Source: Adineta vaga (taxonomy: Eukaryota > Rotifera). From it: 64,000 nt of DNA. Positions 1 through 10,274 of the stretch are shown here, one piece after another; position 1 is the first letter of the stretch; each line of letters opens with the position of its first letter. A program made the translations under genes and the position numbers. The notes beneath the pieces were generated by a model that saw only the letters and a list, made by a program, of their open reading frames with translations, had not been told where the DNA came from and ran no database searches. The stretch covers positions 17,546,001-17,610,000 of the forward strand of contig CP075492.1 of assembly GCA_021613535.1 (NCBI GenBank), in the 5' to 3' direction.

Positions 1-633
1 CGTTGTTATAATTATAGAACCATTTTTATATCCTTCCAATAGTTTTAGATCATCAATCACCGCACCACGATATACAGTGAAATGACCTTCACATACGAAT
101 TTATCCAAACTTGGATGAAACATTATAGCAAGAAATGCTTGAATACCATCTTGGGTACATGCTAAGACAGTGCAATTGAGTGATGTGCAATAAAGAGTAA
201 ATTCATGAAAAGTATTTCTCGCCATATCCTTTTTGATTATTTCACCAAACTTTTGTGAACAAGTATAAGCAGAAACAACGGACTTAGAATCTTCGTTTTC
301 ACTGGCAAACTTAAGCTTATTCAAAATTTCTTTCCACGTATTGATATCTTCCGATTTGTCAATATAATCTAAATAACCTTTTATAAAGGCATAAACTGAA
401 TCTTTAATCGTCGCATTTGATCGAAAAAGAATTTTGATCAACCAATGTCGTTTTCTGTATAATTCTTCGTAATATAAACGAAAACGTTCTGCTTTTTTCA
501 AAGCTGAAGTGTATTCATCATTTAAATGCCATTCATAGACAGTTTTTAATACAGGGCAATTGATATAACATTGATTGTTCATATCTAAATCTAAAAAAGA
601 TTCAGTTACTGATACTGATGGTTTTATTCCCAT
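1..633 (-). CDS. ADP-ribosyltransferase-like protein, 5' part only
   Basis: An open reading frame of 211 codons runs leftwards from the ATG at 633 and leaves the window without a stop, so only the N-terminal part is present. The helical first ~170 residues (Trp, Lys and Glu rich) are followed by a segment reading FTVYRGAVIDDL and then YKNGSIIITT. Tyr-Arg-Gly followed some 15 residues later by a Gly-Ser-X-Ile strand is how arginine-specific mono-ADP-ribosyltransferases of the R-S-E class begin their NAD-binding core. Proteins of this kind are numerous in bdelloids. The Ser-containing motif and catalytic Glu would lie outside the window, so the assignment rests on one motif. No signal peptide is seen, which suggests a cytosolic protein. 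The neighbouring receptor relic is divergently transcribed. Confidence 0.5.
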   Translation of the reverse strand, partial: MGIKPSVSVTESFLDLDMNNQCYINCPVLKTVYEWHLNDEYTSALKKAERFRLYYEELYRKRHWLIKILFRSNATIKDSVYAFIKGYLDYIDKSEDINTWKEILNKLKFASENEDSKSVVSAYTCSQKFGEIIKKDMARNTFHEFTLYCTSLNCTVLACTQDGIQAFLAIMFHPSLDKFVCEGHFTVYRGAVIDDLKLLEGYKNGSIIITT

Positions 634-814
634 TCTTTCACAAATAAAAACCGAAAAAAAGAAAAACATTCATGTGTAGGATTGATGTTTATGTCGTAAG
701 GTTGGAAAAAAAGAAAAAAATTCTTATCACTTTCTTTTTTTATATGTGATAAGACACATAAATTTGAAAAAAACTTAGTGACAGTAAGTTAAACTGAGTG
801 ACCTTCGACGTAAA

Positions 815-1867
815 ATGTTGATTAACTGTTCGAATAATGGTCAATTGATATGGAATGAGGTTTTAAATCAATCCTATTGTCAATATAATCCTTGTTATCA
901 AGGTTTCAATTGTTTGGAATTAATTCCTAGAAAACAACAAGTACAATTCGATCTAAACCGTGATAACTTCATCATTTCTTTAATTCTTACATTTTTATCA
1001 TTATTGAACAATGGTTTGACCTTAAAAATATGTATACGTAGCAAACGGATACGTTCTACGAATATTGGTATTTATCTAATTATTTATTCACTTATTTCTA
1101 TAGTTGGAAGAATATTACTTTTCATTGCTTATTCAATACAATATGTGAAACCGACTAATTTACATAATAATATCGAAGTTGATGAAACACTTGATTGTTT
1201 TCTAATGAAGGTAGGCGAACATGTAGCAACCTTTATTTGTTTATGGTTAAGTGCACTTATTGCTTTTGAACGTGCTTTAATCATCTGTTCGACAGTTAGA
1301 ATGAATGCCAGTCGATGGAAATCAATAAAAATCTTATTGATCAGTTTATGTCTTATCGTTCCAAGTTGTGTTCTAATGTTAATTTATCGATGTCAATGGG
1401 GTGTACCGCATGGAACACTAAAATCTCGTTTAACATCTGCTTTGATATATATCGTTGGTTTTCTTGCAGGAATTATTTATATTACATCAACAATCATTGT
1501 TCTAAAGAATTTTGTTTCACGTATATTTGATTTTACTACTGTACAACAATCAAGAAAGAAAATCTATATAACATTATTAAAAAGACATTTCTTTATATTT
1601 CTTCCACCACTGATCTATCTTCTTTGTATTCTTCCGTATCAAATCTGGTATCCAATTAATCGTTACAAACAACCTTTTTTGTATTGTGGAATCTCAGTTA
1701 CTGAATATCTATTTAAGATTTTAGTCAAACAATTAACGACAGTTCCAACTGCAATTACCTGATTGATATTTATCTATCCATCAAATGTATATATGACTGA
1801 ATTTTATCGAGAGACACAACCAGGAAGATGTATAAAACAACTACTACTTCGTTTACATTTTCTATGA
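815..1867 (+). pseudogene. Seven-transmembrane receptor with EGF-like N-terminus, nonsense-interrupted in TM7
   Basis: From the ATG at 815 the frame encodes a short cysteine-bearing ectodomain (CQYNPCYQGFNC, an EGF-like remnant) and then at least six hydrophobic helices. The end of TM3 reads ALIAFERALII, where class A receptors carry DRY. The frame stops at TGA 1760-1762 after PTAIT, but the same frame then continues with LIFIYPSNVYMTEFYRET and a basic tail to a second TGA at 1865-1867. The continuation looks like the rest of TM7 plus a cytoplasmic helix, so the first TGA probably replaces TGG (Trp). I therefore call it a recently disabled receptor, although readthrough is not excluded. The second stop lies 3 nt before a telomere-like palindrome (1871-1933). 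An upstream exon carrying more ectodomain may be missing. Confidence 0.65.
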
Positions 1868-1870
1868 GAA

Positions 1871-1933
1871 GGGTGAGGGTGGATGTGGGTTAATGATAAA
1901 CACCAACAACCACAATTCACACCCACCCTCAAG
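1871..1933. repeat. Telomere-like palindromic element
   Basis: A G-rich arm (GGGTGAGGGTGGATGTGGG) is followed by a short AT-rich spacer and a C-rich arm ending CACCCACCCTCAAG. It separates two unrelated gene relics, a receptor on the left and the cysteine-rich membrane family on the right. Confidence 0.75.
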
Positions 1934-2640
1934 ATTCGAAATATACTTGATAATTTTGTCATAGTTATGGAACAACTGTGTATATTAGCAGACAAAAGTA
2001 TTGAAAATAGTATTAATACATCTTATAGTTCTTCTATATTCATGAAAGAAATCATTTCTCGTTATCAATTTTTTAATGAAATAAATGAAATATTAAATCA
2101 ATTAAAAAAATCCCAATTGAATTTACTCGAACATTGAATTTAATTCGTATAAATCTACAAGGAAATGCATTAATTAGTCAAATACAATTTAATTGGAGAT
2201 TTCTTATCAACGAAGAAAATCAAATAACAAATGTTACATTTCGTATTGAACCTGTTTTTTATATAAATTCCGACCAAAATACAAGTTGTACATGTGCTAC
2301 TCAACAAACTTGTACAATGCCGGGAATAATGTATGACGAATCATCAACTAAGCCATTACAAGGTTTTAAATTAGGTTGTTATATATTTGAAACAGTATTT
2401 TTATCTTCATTATCATGCTTGTATTCGGAAATATGTATTAATGATTATCGATATTTTGCAATTCCATTTTATGCTGGGTATGGGTGTGGGCGATATTCGA
2501 TCTTACTGTGCCTGCACCTTCAGCCTCATCCACCTTCAAGAATGAATTCTTAGTCTCAGTAACATTATCTTTTTTTCTAATGCCTATCAAGAAATGTATT
2601 ACTCTTAGAAAATACAACGATAATATCTTTCTTTACAAGC
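1934..2640 (+). pseudogene. Relic of the cysteine-rich multi-module membrane protein family
   Basis: The translated fragments (RNILDNFVIVMEQLC, then after a frame change near 2110 LNLIRINLQGNAL, and then CTCATQQTC with LGCYIFETVFLSSLSCLYSEIC) match the second half of the module found in the intact gene at 6581-10274: CDCEVSSKC, LAGCYALETIL, RCLYNQTC. The reading frame shifts at 2110-2135 (one frame ends in TGA while the next continues the homology) and is then interrupted by a second palindromic element at 2476-2540. Beyond it a short stretch (NIIFFSNAYQEMYYS) resembles the start of the terminal Cys-rich loop before another stop. It has no start codon, has lost the membrane anchors, and is flanked on both sides by telomere-like elements, so it is dead. 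Confidence 0.65.
2476..2540. repeat. Telomere-like palindromic element
   Basis: The left arm GGGTATGGGTGTGGG and the right arm CATCCACCTTCAAG bracket a spacer of about 35 nt. It lies inside a relic of the cysteine-rich membrane family and interrupts its homology. Confidence 0.65.
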
Positions 2641-3758
2641 ACGAATGTGAATGATGGTATTGTATTGTTTTTAGATATATTCAAGTAGAAGGCGGTTACT
2701 TCGTTAATGATTAAATGATGATGATTGTAAAAAAGAATGAAAAGTATTTATTTGAAATAAAAAGAAATCATTCTTGGTTGTATCTACTTGATTGTTTAAT
2801 TGATAAGTCTACTCTTAATGACATTCATTTGCGAGTCAAGAGAAAAAAATGATTCTCACCCTTACTCACACTCTTGAAATGCTTTTCTCTGCTCTATGAT
2901 TCCTTTGCACCACCGCTGTATAAAAGAATGACGAAATAAAAGTAATTAAAAATAGGGATCAATTATAAATTAAAAGAGATGGATTAATTCATGACGCTTT
3001 AAGAAAATTTATGCGCAAAGCAGAAATAAAATCAAACACTTGCTGATGTGTTGTGGCAGGGTGTGGGTGAAGCATAAATTTCCATTTCAATGTAGCGTTA
3101 AAAAAAATTTTTTATTTTTCAAAATTTTAACAAGCACTAACTTAAATGTGAAATCACGGAGCGTTGTAGAAAACTATCAATCATTTGATCTCGATTATAT
3201 TTATTACTTATCGAGAACAACTATTATAAATGCTTTGAAAAGAGTATTATTTTAGGAAACTATCTCTATAATCATACATAAAGTAATTTGTTTTGAAAAT
3301 AAAATTCAAGCATTTTCTTTCAAATTTATATATATATTGTGTTAGAATTCGTCAAACTCTACGATATTATGTACGTGAAGTCTCTTGAAAGAATTTTTTG
3401 AAGCGAAAAAAAATCCAAAAGGATCATTGATAAAAAATGAATGAAAACGTTTAGATTGGATGACTCATACACTATCAGCAATAAGACGGTGATTAACAAA
3501 ATAAGTAATAGAAAGATTCTTGTTTTCATCTATAGGTTTATTTTGATTATAACGTGAAAAAAACGACAAGAAACACAATACAATAGCAATAGCGATACAT
3601 TATCCCTTAATTCTCTTCCATTTTTGTCACAATTAACAGTAAGTTTATATGTTTACACTAGGATTTACAACATTCAGATAAAAATATAGGAATACATTGA
3701 AAAGCATGACAAAATGTTATTTAGCTTTGTTCTTCTACATAAGTTCTTTCTATTGCAC
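2641..3758. other. Non-coding stretch with two half telomere-like tracts
   Basis: I see no convincing gene. A degenerate C-rich tract lies at 2856-2876 and a G-rich half element (GGGTGTGGGTGA) at 3058-3070. The short frame at 3040-3255 starts inside that half element, shows no recognisable motif and is probably chance. Confidence 0.5.
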
Positions 3759-4742
3759 TCAAGTCTTTGCAAGGTTAATTGCTCTTGGTTGCGCTTCATG
3801 ACTAACAGATGCTATTCGACGATGTAGAATTTGCTTCATTTTCGATCCCAATTGTGGTATTGAAAGAAAACACGCAAAAGGAAATAGTAACGGAACGAAA
3901 TACGTGAGAAAACCAGTTCGTTGCAGGAGCATGACTGCCATAGGTGATGGAGCTGTTATAACCCATATATAGGCAATATAAAATGGTAGATTAAGTGAAA
4001 GATAGAGAAATGCAATAGAAACAAGTTGAAAGATCATTGTTCGATATTTTTGCCAATTGATTGATTGTTGAAGACGAGCTTTTGACCGATAAACTCGAAA
4101 CAAAAGTGCACCATTACATATGAGTACACATATCAATGGAAATATGCCATGAAAACTTGTTTGCCACATACCTATTGATGGATCTCTCGACTGACAACCA
4201 TAATAACATATGTTATTGTCAAAATCCACTTGAGTTTCACATGGAAAGAAAAAGCTGCAATAAATATAAAATATGATTTGATAAATGCTGATGAGAATCG
4301 GTGGCATATAATGAAAACAAACATTTTTCCATTTTAGATTGAATATATTACTATGAAAAATGAGAAGATGTCGTTCAAATGATGCCCAAGCAACTAAAAG
4401 ATTCATCGCACAAAAAGACACAGTCTCAATAAACGATCTAGTTTTACATAATGTCATAGACCAACGAATAGTTGGTTTTGATCTATGGGAATCTAATACT
4501 ATTGGAGTCATAAACGAAGATAGGATAAAAGAATAAAATAATGTAAATAAAATAATATAATTGTTTGGTGCCGAACGAAGAGTTTTATTGAAAAAAGTAA
4601 GAATAAATACGATAAGATGCATAAAAGTAGATGGAATAACAAAAGTTAGGAATAGTATAAATGATATATTCTTGGAAATAAATGTAAATGGACTCTCTAT
4701 TTCATCCTGTTCGGTAATATTTGTATTTTGAGACACATTCAT
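3759..4742 (-). CDS. Class A-like seven-transmembrane receptor (ERH family), 327 aa
   Basis: Seven hydrophobic helices fill residues ~25-300 after a short N-terminus with N-glycosylation sites (NVSQNTNIT). TM3 ends WASFERHLLIFH, a DRY-box equivalent shared word for word (W-A-S/T-F/I-E-R-H) with the receptors at 16240-17280 and 34753-35718, so the three form one paralogous group. TM1 is followed by KTLRSAPNNYII, matching TLRRALNNHIII in the paralogues. Two extracellular cysteines (CETQ and CYYGCQ) could pair with the TM3 cysteine. The tail is basic (KQILHRR). The gene is a single exon opening at an ATG. The ligand is unknown; such orphan families are expanded in bdelloids and are generally annotated as rhodopsin-like. 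The upstream 650 bp has no gene. Confidence 0.8.
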   Translation of the reverse strand: MNVSQNTNITEQDEIESPFTFISKNISFILFLTFVIPSTFMHLIVFILTFFNKTLRSAPNNYIILFTLFYSFILSSFMTPIVLDSHRSKPTIRWSMTLCKTRSFIETVSFCAMNLLVAWASFERHLLIFHSNIFNLKWKNVCFHYMPPILISIYQIIFYIYCSFFFPCETQVDFDNNICYYGCQSRDPSIGMWQTSFHGIFPLICVLICNGALLFRVYRSKARLQQSINWQKYRTMIFQLVSIAFLYLSLNLPFYIAYIWVITAPSPMAVMLLQRTGFLTYFVPLLFPFACFLSIPQLGSKMKQILHRRIASVSHEAQPRAINLAKT

Positions 4743-5396
4743 TTTGTGAGTTCTGCTTTCAAGTTAGAAAAATGATATACAGATGAATGATGGACAGAGA
4801 AAAGTTTTGAAGATGTCAATTAGGAATTAGTCGATGCATTAATTCATAACGTATGAATAAATTTTGTGATGAAAGCGTCAGTGAAAACGTCATTTTCACA
4901 AATGGATGAAGAAGATCTTGTCTACAAAAAGAGATCTAAAAAATCATGAAAGCAAATGTTTTAATCTCAGTTATATTTGTAAACCATGTCAAAAGGAAAA
5001 ATAACTAGTGCGAATCTAAAGATTAACATCGATATAATGTTGGTATTCAGTTAGAATAGAAACAATCCATTTCAATCACAGAATTCATTTTCAAGGGTTA
5101 AGGCCTAGCCTACCCATGAAAGTTAATTCTTGTCAAATTTTTCGATTTTTGTTTACGATGGATTTTAAGGGTTTTTAGAGGTATTTCTGAAAACTTTTAT
5201 CCAACAAAAACGAAGCCATTCGAATAATTGAATATTTTTTATCTATTTCTATTTGTAATGTCAAATTACATTTCTTCGTACTGCAAAAAATGTTATCTTG
5301 ACTTTGATTCTGGCACGTAGCAAGATGTATATTTATTTTTCTTTCATGTGCTTTCTCTATACCTCCACTATGTGGAATGTGATGCATCTCAAAACA
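4743..5396. other. Non-coding interval
   Basis: AT-rich, with no recognisable gene. The short minus-strand frame at 5175-5387 has no family resemblance and is not the missing TM7 of the receptor relic beyond the adjacent palindrome. Confidence 0.5.
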
Positions 5397-5458
5397 GGGT
5401 GTGGGTGTGAGTATTAGATAGATATAACACTAATACCCATACCAATCTACACCCTCAA
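5397..5458. repeat. Telomere-like palindromic element truncating a receptor relic
   Basis: The left arm GGGTGTGGGTGTGAG and right arm ACACCCTCAA bracket a spacer that itself holds an imperfect inverted repeat (GTATTAG and CTAATAC). Its right edge is exactly where homology of the minus-strand receptor relic ends, between TM6 and TM7. Confidence 0.7.
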
Positions 5459-6299
5459 AATCGATTGAGAAAATTAAGAATTGTTTGTTCCAATAACGTT
5501 CGTTGTTGATTTTTTGTAATAGTTGTATACACTGTATATATACTTGGAATGATACTGATAATAATATAAAGAATATCATGAACAAATAAACAACGAAGTA
5601 ATTGAAAATCTTTTTTTGTCATTGATCTAATTTCATACCGATGTTGATGTCGTGGAAAAGATCGTATATGGCGAACATTTTTAAAAGAAAAATTGACAAT
5701 ACAATCATTAAAATACATGTTAAAGATTTAAATATTATTAAATAATAAGTAACAAAATCTGTATAGGATTTTATTCGATCATTAGAACAAACAACATATG
5801 AAGAACCATACGTTTAAAGATTTACTTTAATTAATGAATGAAAATTAAATATAATCCAAAATAATGTACTTATACTTATAGAAAAATAAGCTAAACGTTT
5901 TGAACTATATAAACGTGTATCAACATTTTGTGAAGATATTAATAAACGATCGATTGATGCAAGTGCAAGAATTGTTGGTAGAAGAGTTGAAAATAAATAT
6001 GCTGCATAATTAAAAATTTTACATAAAACTACATTGGAATTTTGTATATTAATATTAAAACCAGTAATAAAAGCTGTTCCCAAGACAACTGTATTGACAT
6101 AAGCAAAACTAACAAACAGGCAACATTTAAAATATAAAACACAAACATTTTTTCTCCATGTTTTTCGAAAGAAAATCAATGCACTTAAAATATTGCCAAT
6201 ATTACTCAAAATACAAATGATTAAATTACCATATCGATAAATATAAATAATAATATTATTTAATAATTCTATGTAGTAATTCTCCAGTGAAGACCCATT
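5455..6299 (-). pseudogene. Seven-transmembrane receptor relic, stop plus frameshift, TM7 missing
   Basis: Reading leftwards from about 6299, an N-terminus with a potential glycosylation site leads into TM1 (GNLIICILSNIGNILSALIF), TM2-TM4 and the TM3 box ASIDRLLISSQN. That box matches the family of the genes at 12683 and 32842 (SSDRFFSSSQ, TIDQFLTTSQ). An in-frame TAA follows KVNL at ~5814. Homology continues into TM5, then changes frame near 5710, then gives the loop FKNVRHIRSF and SMTKKDFQLLRC and TM6. It stops at the telomere-like element 5397-5458, and no TM7 is found on the far side. One stop, one frameshift and a 3' truncation make this a clear pseudogene. Confidence 0.75.
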
Positions 6300-6580
6300 T
6301 GTTCAATAATATGCAAATAATTATTCATAATAAAAATATAATTCTTCAATTCATTTTTTTTCTATTTAATAAACGATATATATACTTAACATGATAAGTA
6401 TATTATATTTCCGTTATTGTGCATTTATGAGTATTTTAGTAAAAGTTTTTCTTTGTTTTTTATTCAAGACAAACTCGAAGGACATTTTAGGAGTTTTTAA
6501 AGTAAAATTTTTATTTTTAATTACGAAACATTAATAGAATAGAAAGTCATTTCTTTTTTATTTATATCAAATATAAATTC
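6300..6580. other. Short AT-rich spacer upstream of the three-module gene
   Basis: Divergent 5' flank between a receptor relic and the 1212-residue gene. No motif beyond AT-rich runs is visible. Confidence 0.4.
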
Positions 6581-9500
6581 ATGTCTTCTCTGAAAAGTTT
6601 CTTTCTTAATTTAAATCTATTTTCACCCAAACCTGATAATTTGGAACAGGAAACTGTTGAACAACGTCGATGGAATCTTATTGGAACACGAATTTATATT
6701 TTACTTCTTATATTAATTCTTATTAGTATTGGTCTTGCTTTATCTTTAATTAGTCAAACAATAAAGATTGTTATAGATAATCCAACAAAAGAACAAATAG
6801 ACAAACTTCCTAGTAATGCTAAATGTTTATGTTCTCAAATTTTAATACCTTATAGAAAATTTACATCAGTCGAAGTCAAATTGCATTCAATTTGTACAAG
6901 TGATTTTATTACAGATCAATGGATAAATGCAATCTATTACGGATATTATACTACTCTTTTCTATTTTGGTGATTTTCGAACGTATGGTAGTGCTCAATTT
7001 CAATCACTTGCTGGATTTTGTCGATTATCAAAATCTAATATAAATCAAAATATTGATTTATTTTATTCTAAAACATTACTTAGTTCAGAAGTTTTATCTA
7101 AAAATGTTCTTCAACCTCAAACTAAATCATCGTTTGAACAATTTCAATCAATAGCATCGAATACATTTAAAAATCAATTGAAATTAATTATTTATATGAT
7201 CATTGCAAATGGATTAATATCTGGTCTTCAAACAAATTCTTTTTTTCAAATCGATACTGATAATCAAAATCGGCTTGGTATTAATAATGTTATTATTCTA
7301 ATAAAACAAGATGATGGTTCAGTATGCAATTGTCAATTAGATATTTGTAATAAAAGTTTATCAGGTATATACAATATATTTAATGCACCAACTCCACTAC
7401 GTATGGGTAATTTAGTGTTCGAAATTCCTGGAATGTCGTCAAGTTGTTTACCAGTCACTTCAATACTTGGTTCAACACTCGAATGTTTTTATAATTCAAC
7501 ATGTATTTCTCACCTTCTCTCATTTTTTCTTACAAATGAATATTTCCAATCATTACCAATATATAATCAAAGTATTTATAATCCACAATCAACAATTCAA
7601 TCAATTGTTGATAATTTAATGATAGAAAATTGGACAATTGATATTTCCTATGAGAAATATTATTCTGAATGTTCACCATTATCGTGTATTTATTTTAAAA
7701 CTTCTCGATATGATATTGAATTTATTCTGAAAACATTAATTAGTTCATTTGCAAGTTTAATCTTAATACTTGGATTAATAATTCCAATTTGTATTACATT
7801 TATGCAACAAATAAAAGATCGAAGACCTAAACCAAAAATTCCTTGTAAATTTGATTTGAATGATTGTATTATAAAAATTTCATTTCTTTTCTTTTCTAGT
7901 ATCTCTTCGTTTATATCAATTGAAAATTCTTATTAAAAGACAATTATTTGAATTGAATCTTTTCAAACATTATCCAAGTTCAGATCAACAAATTCGATAT
8001 CAACGTTATGCTACTCGACTTTATTTATTTTGTACTATTATTTCATTTATTATTTTAGCATTTTATATATTTACAATTAAAACAATTCAATCAAAAACAA
8101 TTATTAATCCAACAGAATCTCAATATATTGAACTTGAAAACGAACATTTTCAATCTTTATCATGTCCTTGTAGTTCAATATCAATGTTATATTTAGATTT
8201 TTTCACAATTTATCCACAATATCATCAAGTATGTTCGAGTGATATTATTTCCGATGAATGGTTTGAATATTTGCATCATTCAGTACGAAATCGTTTGTTT
8301 ATTATGGATTATAGAAGTAGTGCAGCTGGTCAATTTAAATTCTTATCAATTTTATGTGAACAATCTCAAAGAATGATAAATGATGCACTTCAATTGTTTC
8401 TTCAAACAAGATTTCTTACTTTACAAGTTATTTCTCAACGATCATTTCAAATTCAAATCGATTCAGTTTTTCAAGACTGGAAATTAACAACAATAAAAAC
8501 TTTTTTAACAACGATTCACTTATTTCAAGAAGTTGTACAATCAAATCGACTGATTAATATTTTCAATTTTGGAATGGACATCGACTCAACTACCGGAGAT
8601 GTTTTATTGACAATATTTGAAAACTCGAATTGTAGTTGTCTTCTTTCATCAAAATGTTATTCATCTACTAATATCTATCATTATGATCAATTTTCTAATA
8701 AATTTACTGTAATTTATACAGTACCAAATTTTTTTCTTGGTTGTTTTCAAATAACATCATTATTATTATCAACATTAGAATGTTTTTATGATATTTCATG
8801 TATGTTACAAATTGATGCATATATCGATTCAACGAAAGCTTTCAATTTTTCTCCTCTTGATCCAAATCTTAGTTTGGCCAATGAAACAGTCGATGATCTT
8901 GTTAATAAATTAATGGTCAATGAATGGTTATCTAATATTTCATTTACTTTATATTATAAAACATGTGCACCATTATCTTGTACATATCAATATGAAGGAC
9001 GAAATAATCTTTTAGTTATTTTCACAATTATTTTAGGAATATTTAGTGGATTATCACTTGGAATGAAGTTATTGATTGTAATTGCATTACAATTTATTGA
9101 TAAAATCATTGCAAATGGAGTTCATACTCGTATTTTATTACGATTAATTCAATATATATTTAGTTGTAATACTGAACATCAAATTATTCATCGATTACAT
9201 TTTATCTTTGTCATTACAACTCTTACTATTCTTTATTATTTTTCTGGTTTTACGCCTTCTATAAAAATTATTCAAATTGATAAACCTACATTATCTACAT
9301 ATAAACAATTAGTTGAACAGTCATTTGATTCATTTCATTGTACTTGTTCTCAAATATCAATTAAACATCATGTATTTCTTAATATAACACCTCGTTTTCA
9401 TTCGATTTGTTCAAGTTATTTTACATCTGATGAGTGGATTTCTTATTTATATGGTGATAGCAATCCTATTTTTTCATATCATCGAAATGATTTTTTACAA

Positions 9501-10274
9501 TCGGCGAATGATCAATTTCGAATTCTTGCTACTCTTTGTCGTTTATCTCAAGAGACAGTTACAAATACACTTTTACAATTAGGTTCAAGTGATTTTATTG
9601 ATACAGAACTTTTATCATTCGATTCATTAAATGAACGTATCGAAAAAAAAACAATGATTGATTTTGAAAGAACAATGCCAAAATTATTTGTAAATACACT
9701 TTTATTAATTCGAGAAATACTTGGACCCAATATGATATTAAGTACTGCGTTTACTAATTGGGGATATTTTGTACAAAATAATGTTGATTCTTATCCTCGC
9801 GCCCTTCGTATTATCTCATGGGAATATAATGGATGTGATTGTGAAGTATCATCGAAATGTGTTTCTCCATCGCGTGGTATGTTAGCTGGCTGTTATGCAC
9901 TTGAAACAATCTTACAAACACCAATTCGATGTTTATACAATCAAACATGTATTGATTCATCAAATAATTTTCAAGCTATTAATATGTCTTCTTTATTATC
10001 AAGTCGTTTCTCATTAAATTCAACAATTGAATCTCTTGTGAACAATTTAATGATTGAAGAATTGTTAACTAACATATCGTATGAAATATATTTCAATACA
10101 TGTGCACCTTCATTATGTACCTATTCTTATACAGTTAAATATAATATTATTGAAGGTATAACAACATTAATTCATCTTTATGGTGATTTATTTATTATTT
10201 ATCGAATATTATCAATATTCATTGTTAAATATATTTTATGTCGGAAACGAAAAATTCATCCAATAAGAGATTAA
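6581..10274 (+). CDS. Three-module cysteine-rich membrane protein, 1212 aa, two exons
   Basis: Two long open frames join through a 55-nt intron (donor GT at 7845, acceptor AG ending 7899). Splicing turns CCT-T plus TA-TCT into an uninterrupted frame, giving exons 6581..7844 and 7900..10274. The protein consists of three tandem copies of a ~390-residue module. Each has a membrane helix, a CPC- or CLC-type cysteine pair, a segment like HSICTSDFITDQWI / HQVCSSDIISDEWF / HSICSSYFTSDEWI, an F-x-x-L-x-x-x-C helix, a CxCxxxxxC cluster, LxCFYxxTC, and a loop ending YYxxCxPLSCxY followed by another helix. Repeated N-glycosylation sequons point to an extracellular or luminal face. I do not recognise the family or a function; it resembles uncharacterised bdelloid membrane proteins. 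Relics at 1934-2640 and 15290-15480 show that it is a duplicating family. Confidence 0.8.

Noticed and set aside
1760-1762. A variant genetic code reading TGA as tryptophan
   Set aside because: TGA serves as the natural stop of several intact genes here (for example the receptor at 12683 and the tetraspan gene), and TGG is used normally.
7845-7936. Two separate overlapping genes at 6581-7936 and 7920-10274
   Set aside because: The second frame has no ATG at its start, and a 55-nt intron makes one continuous protein of three like modules.
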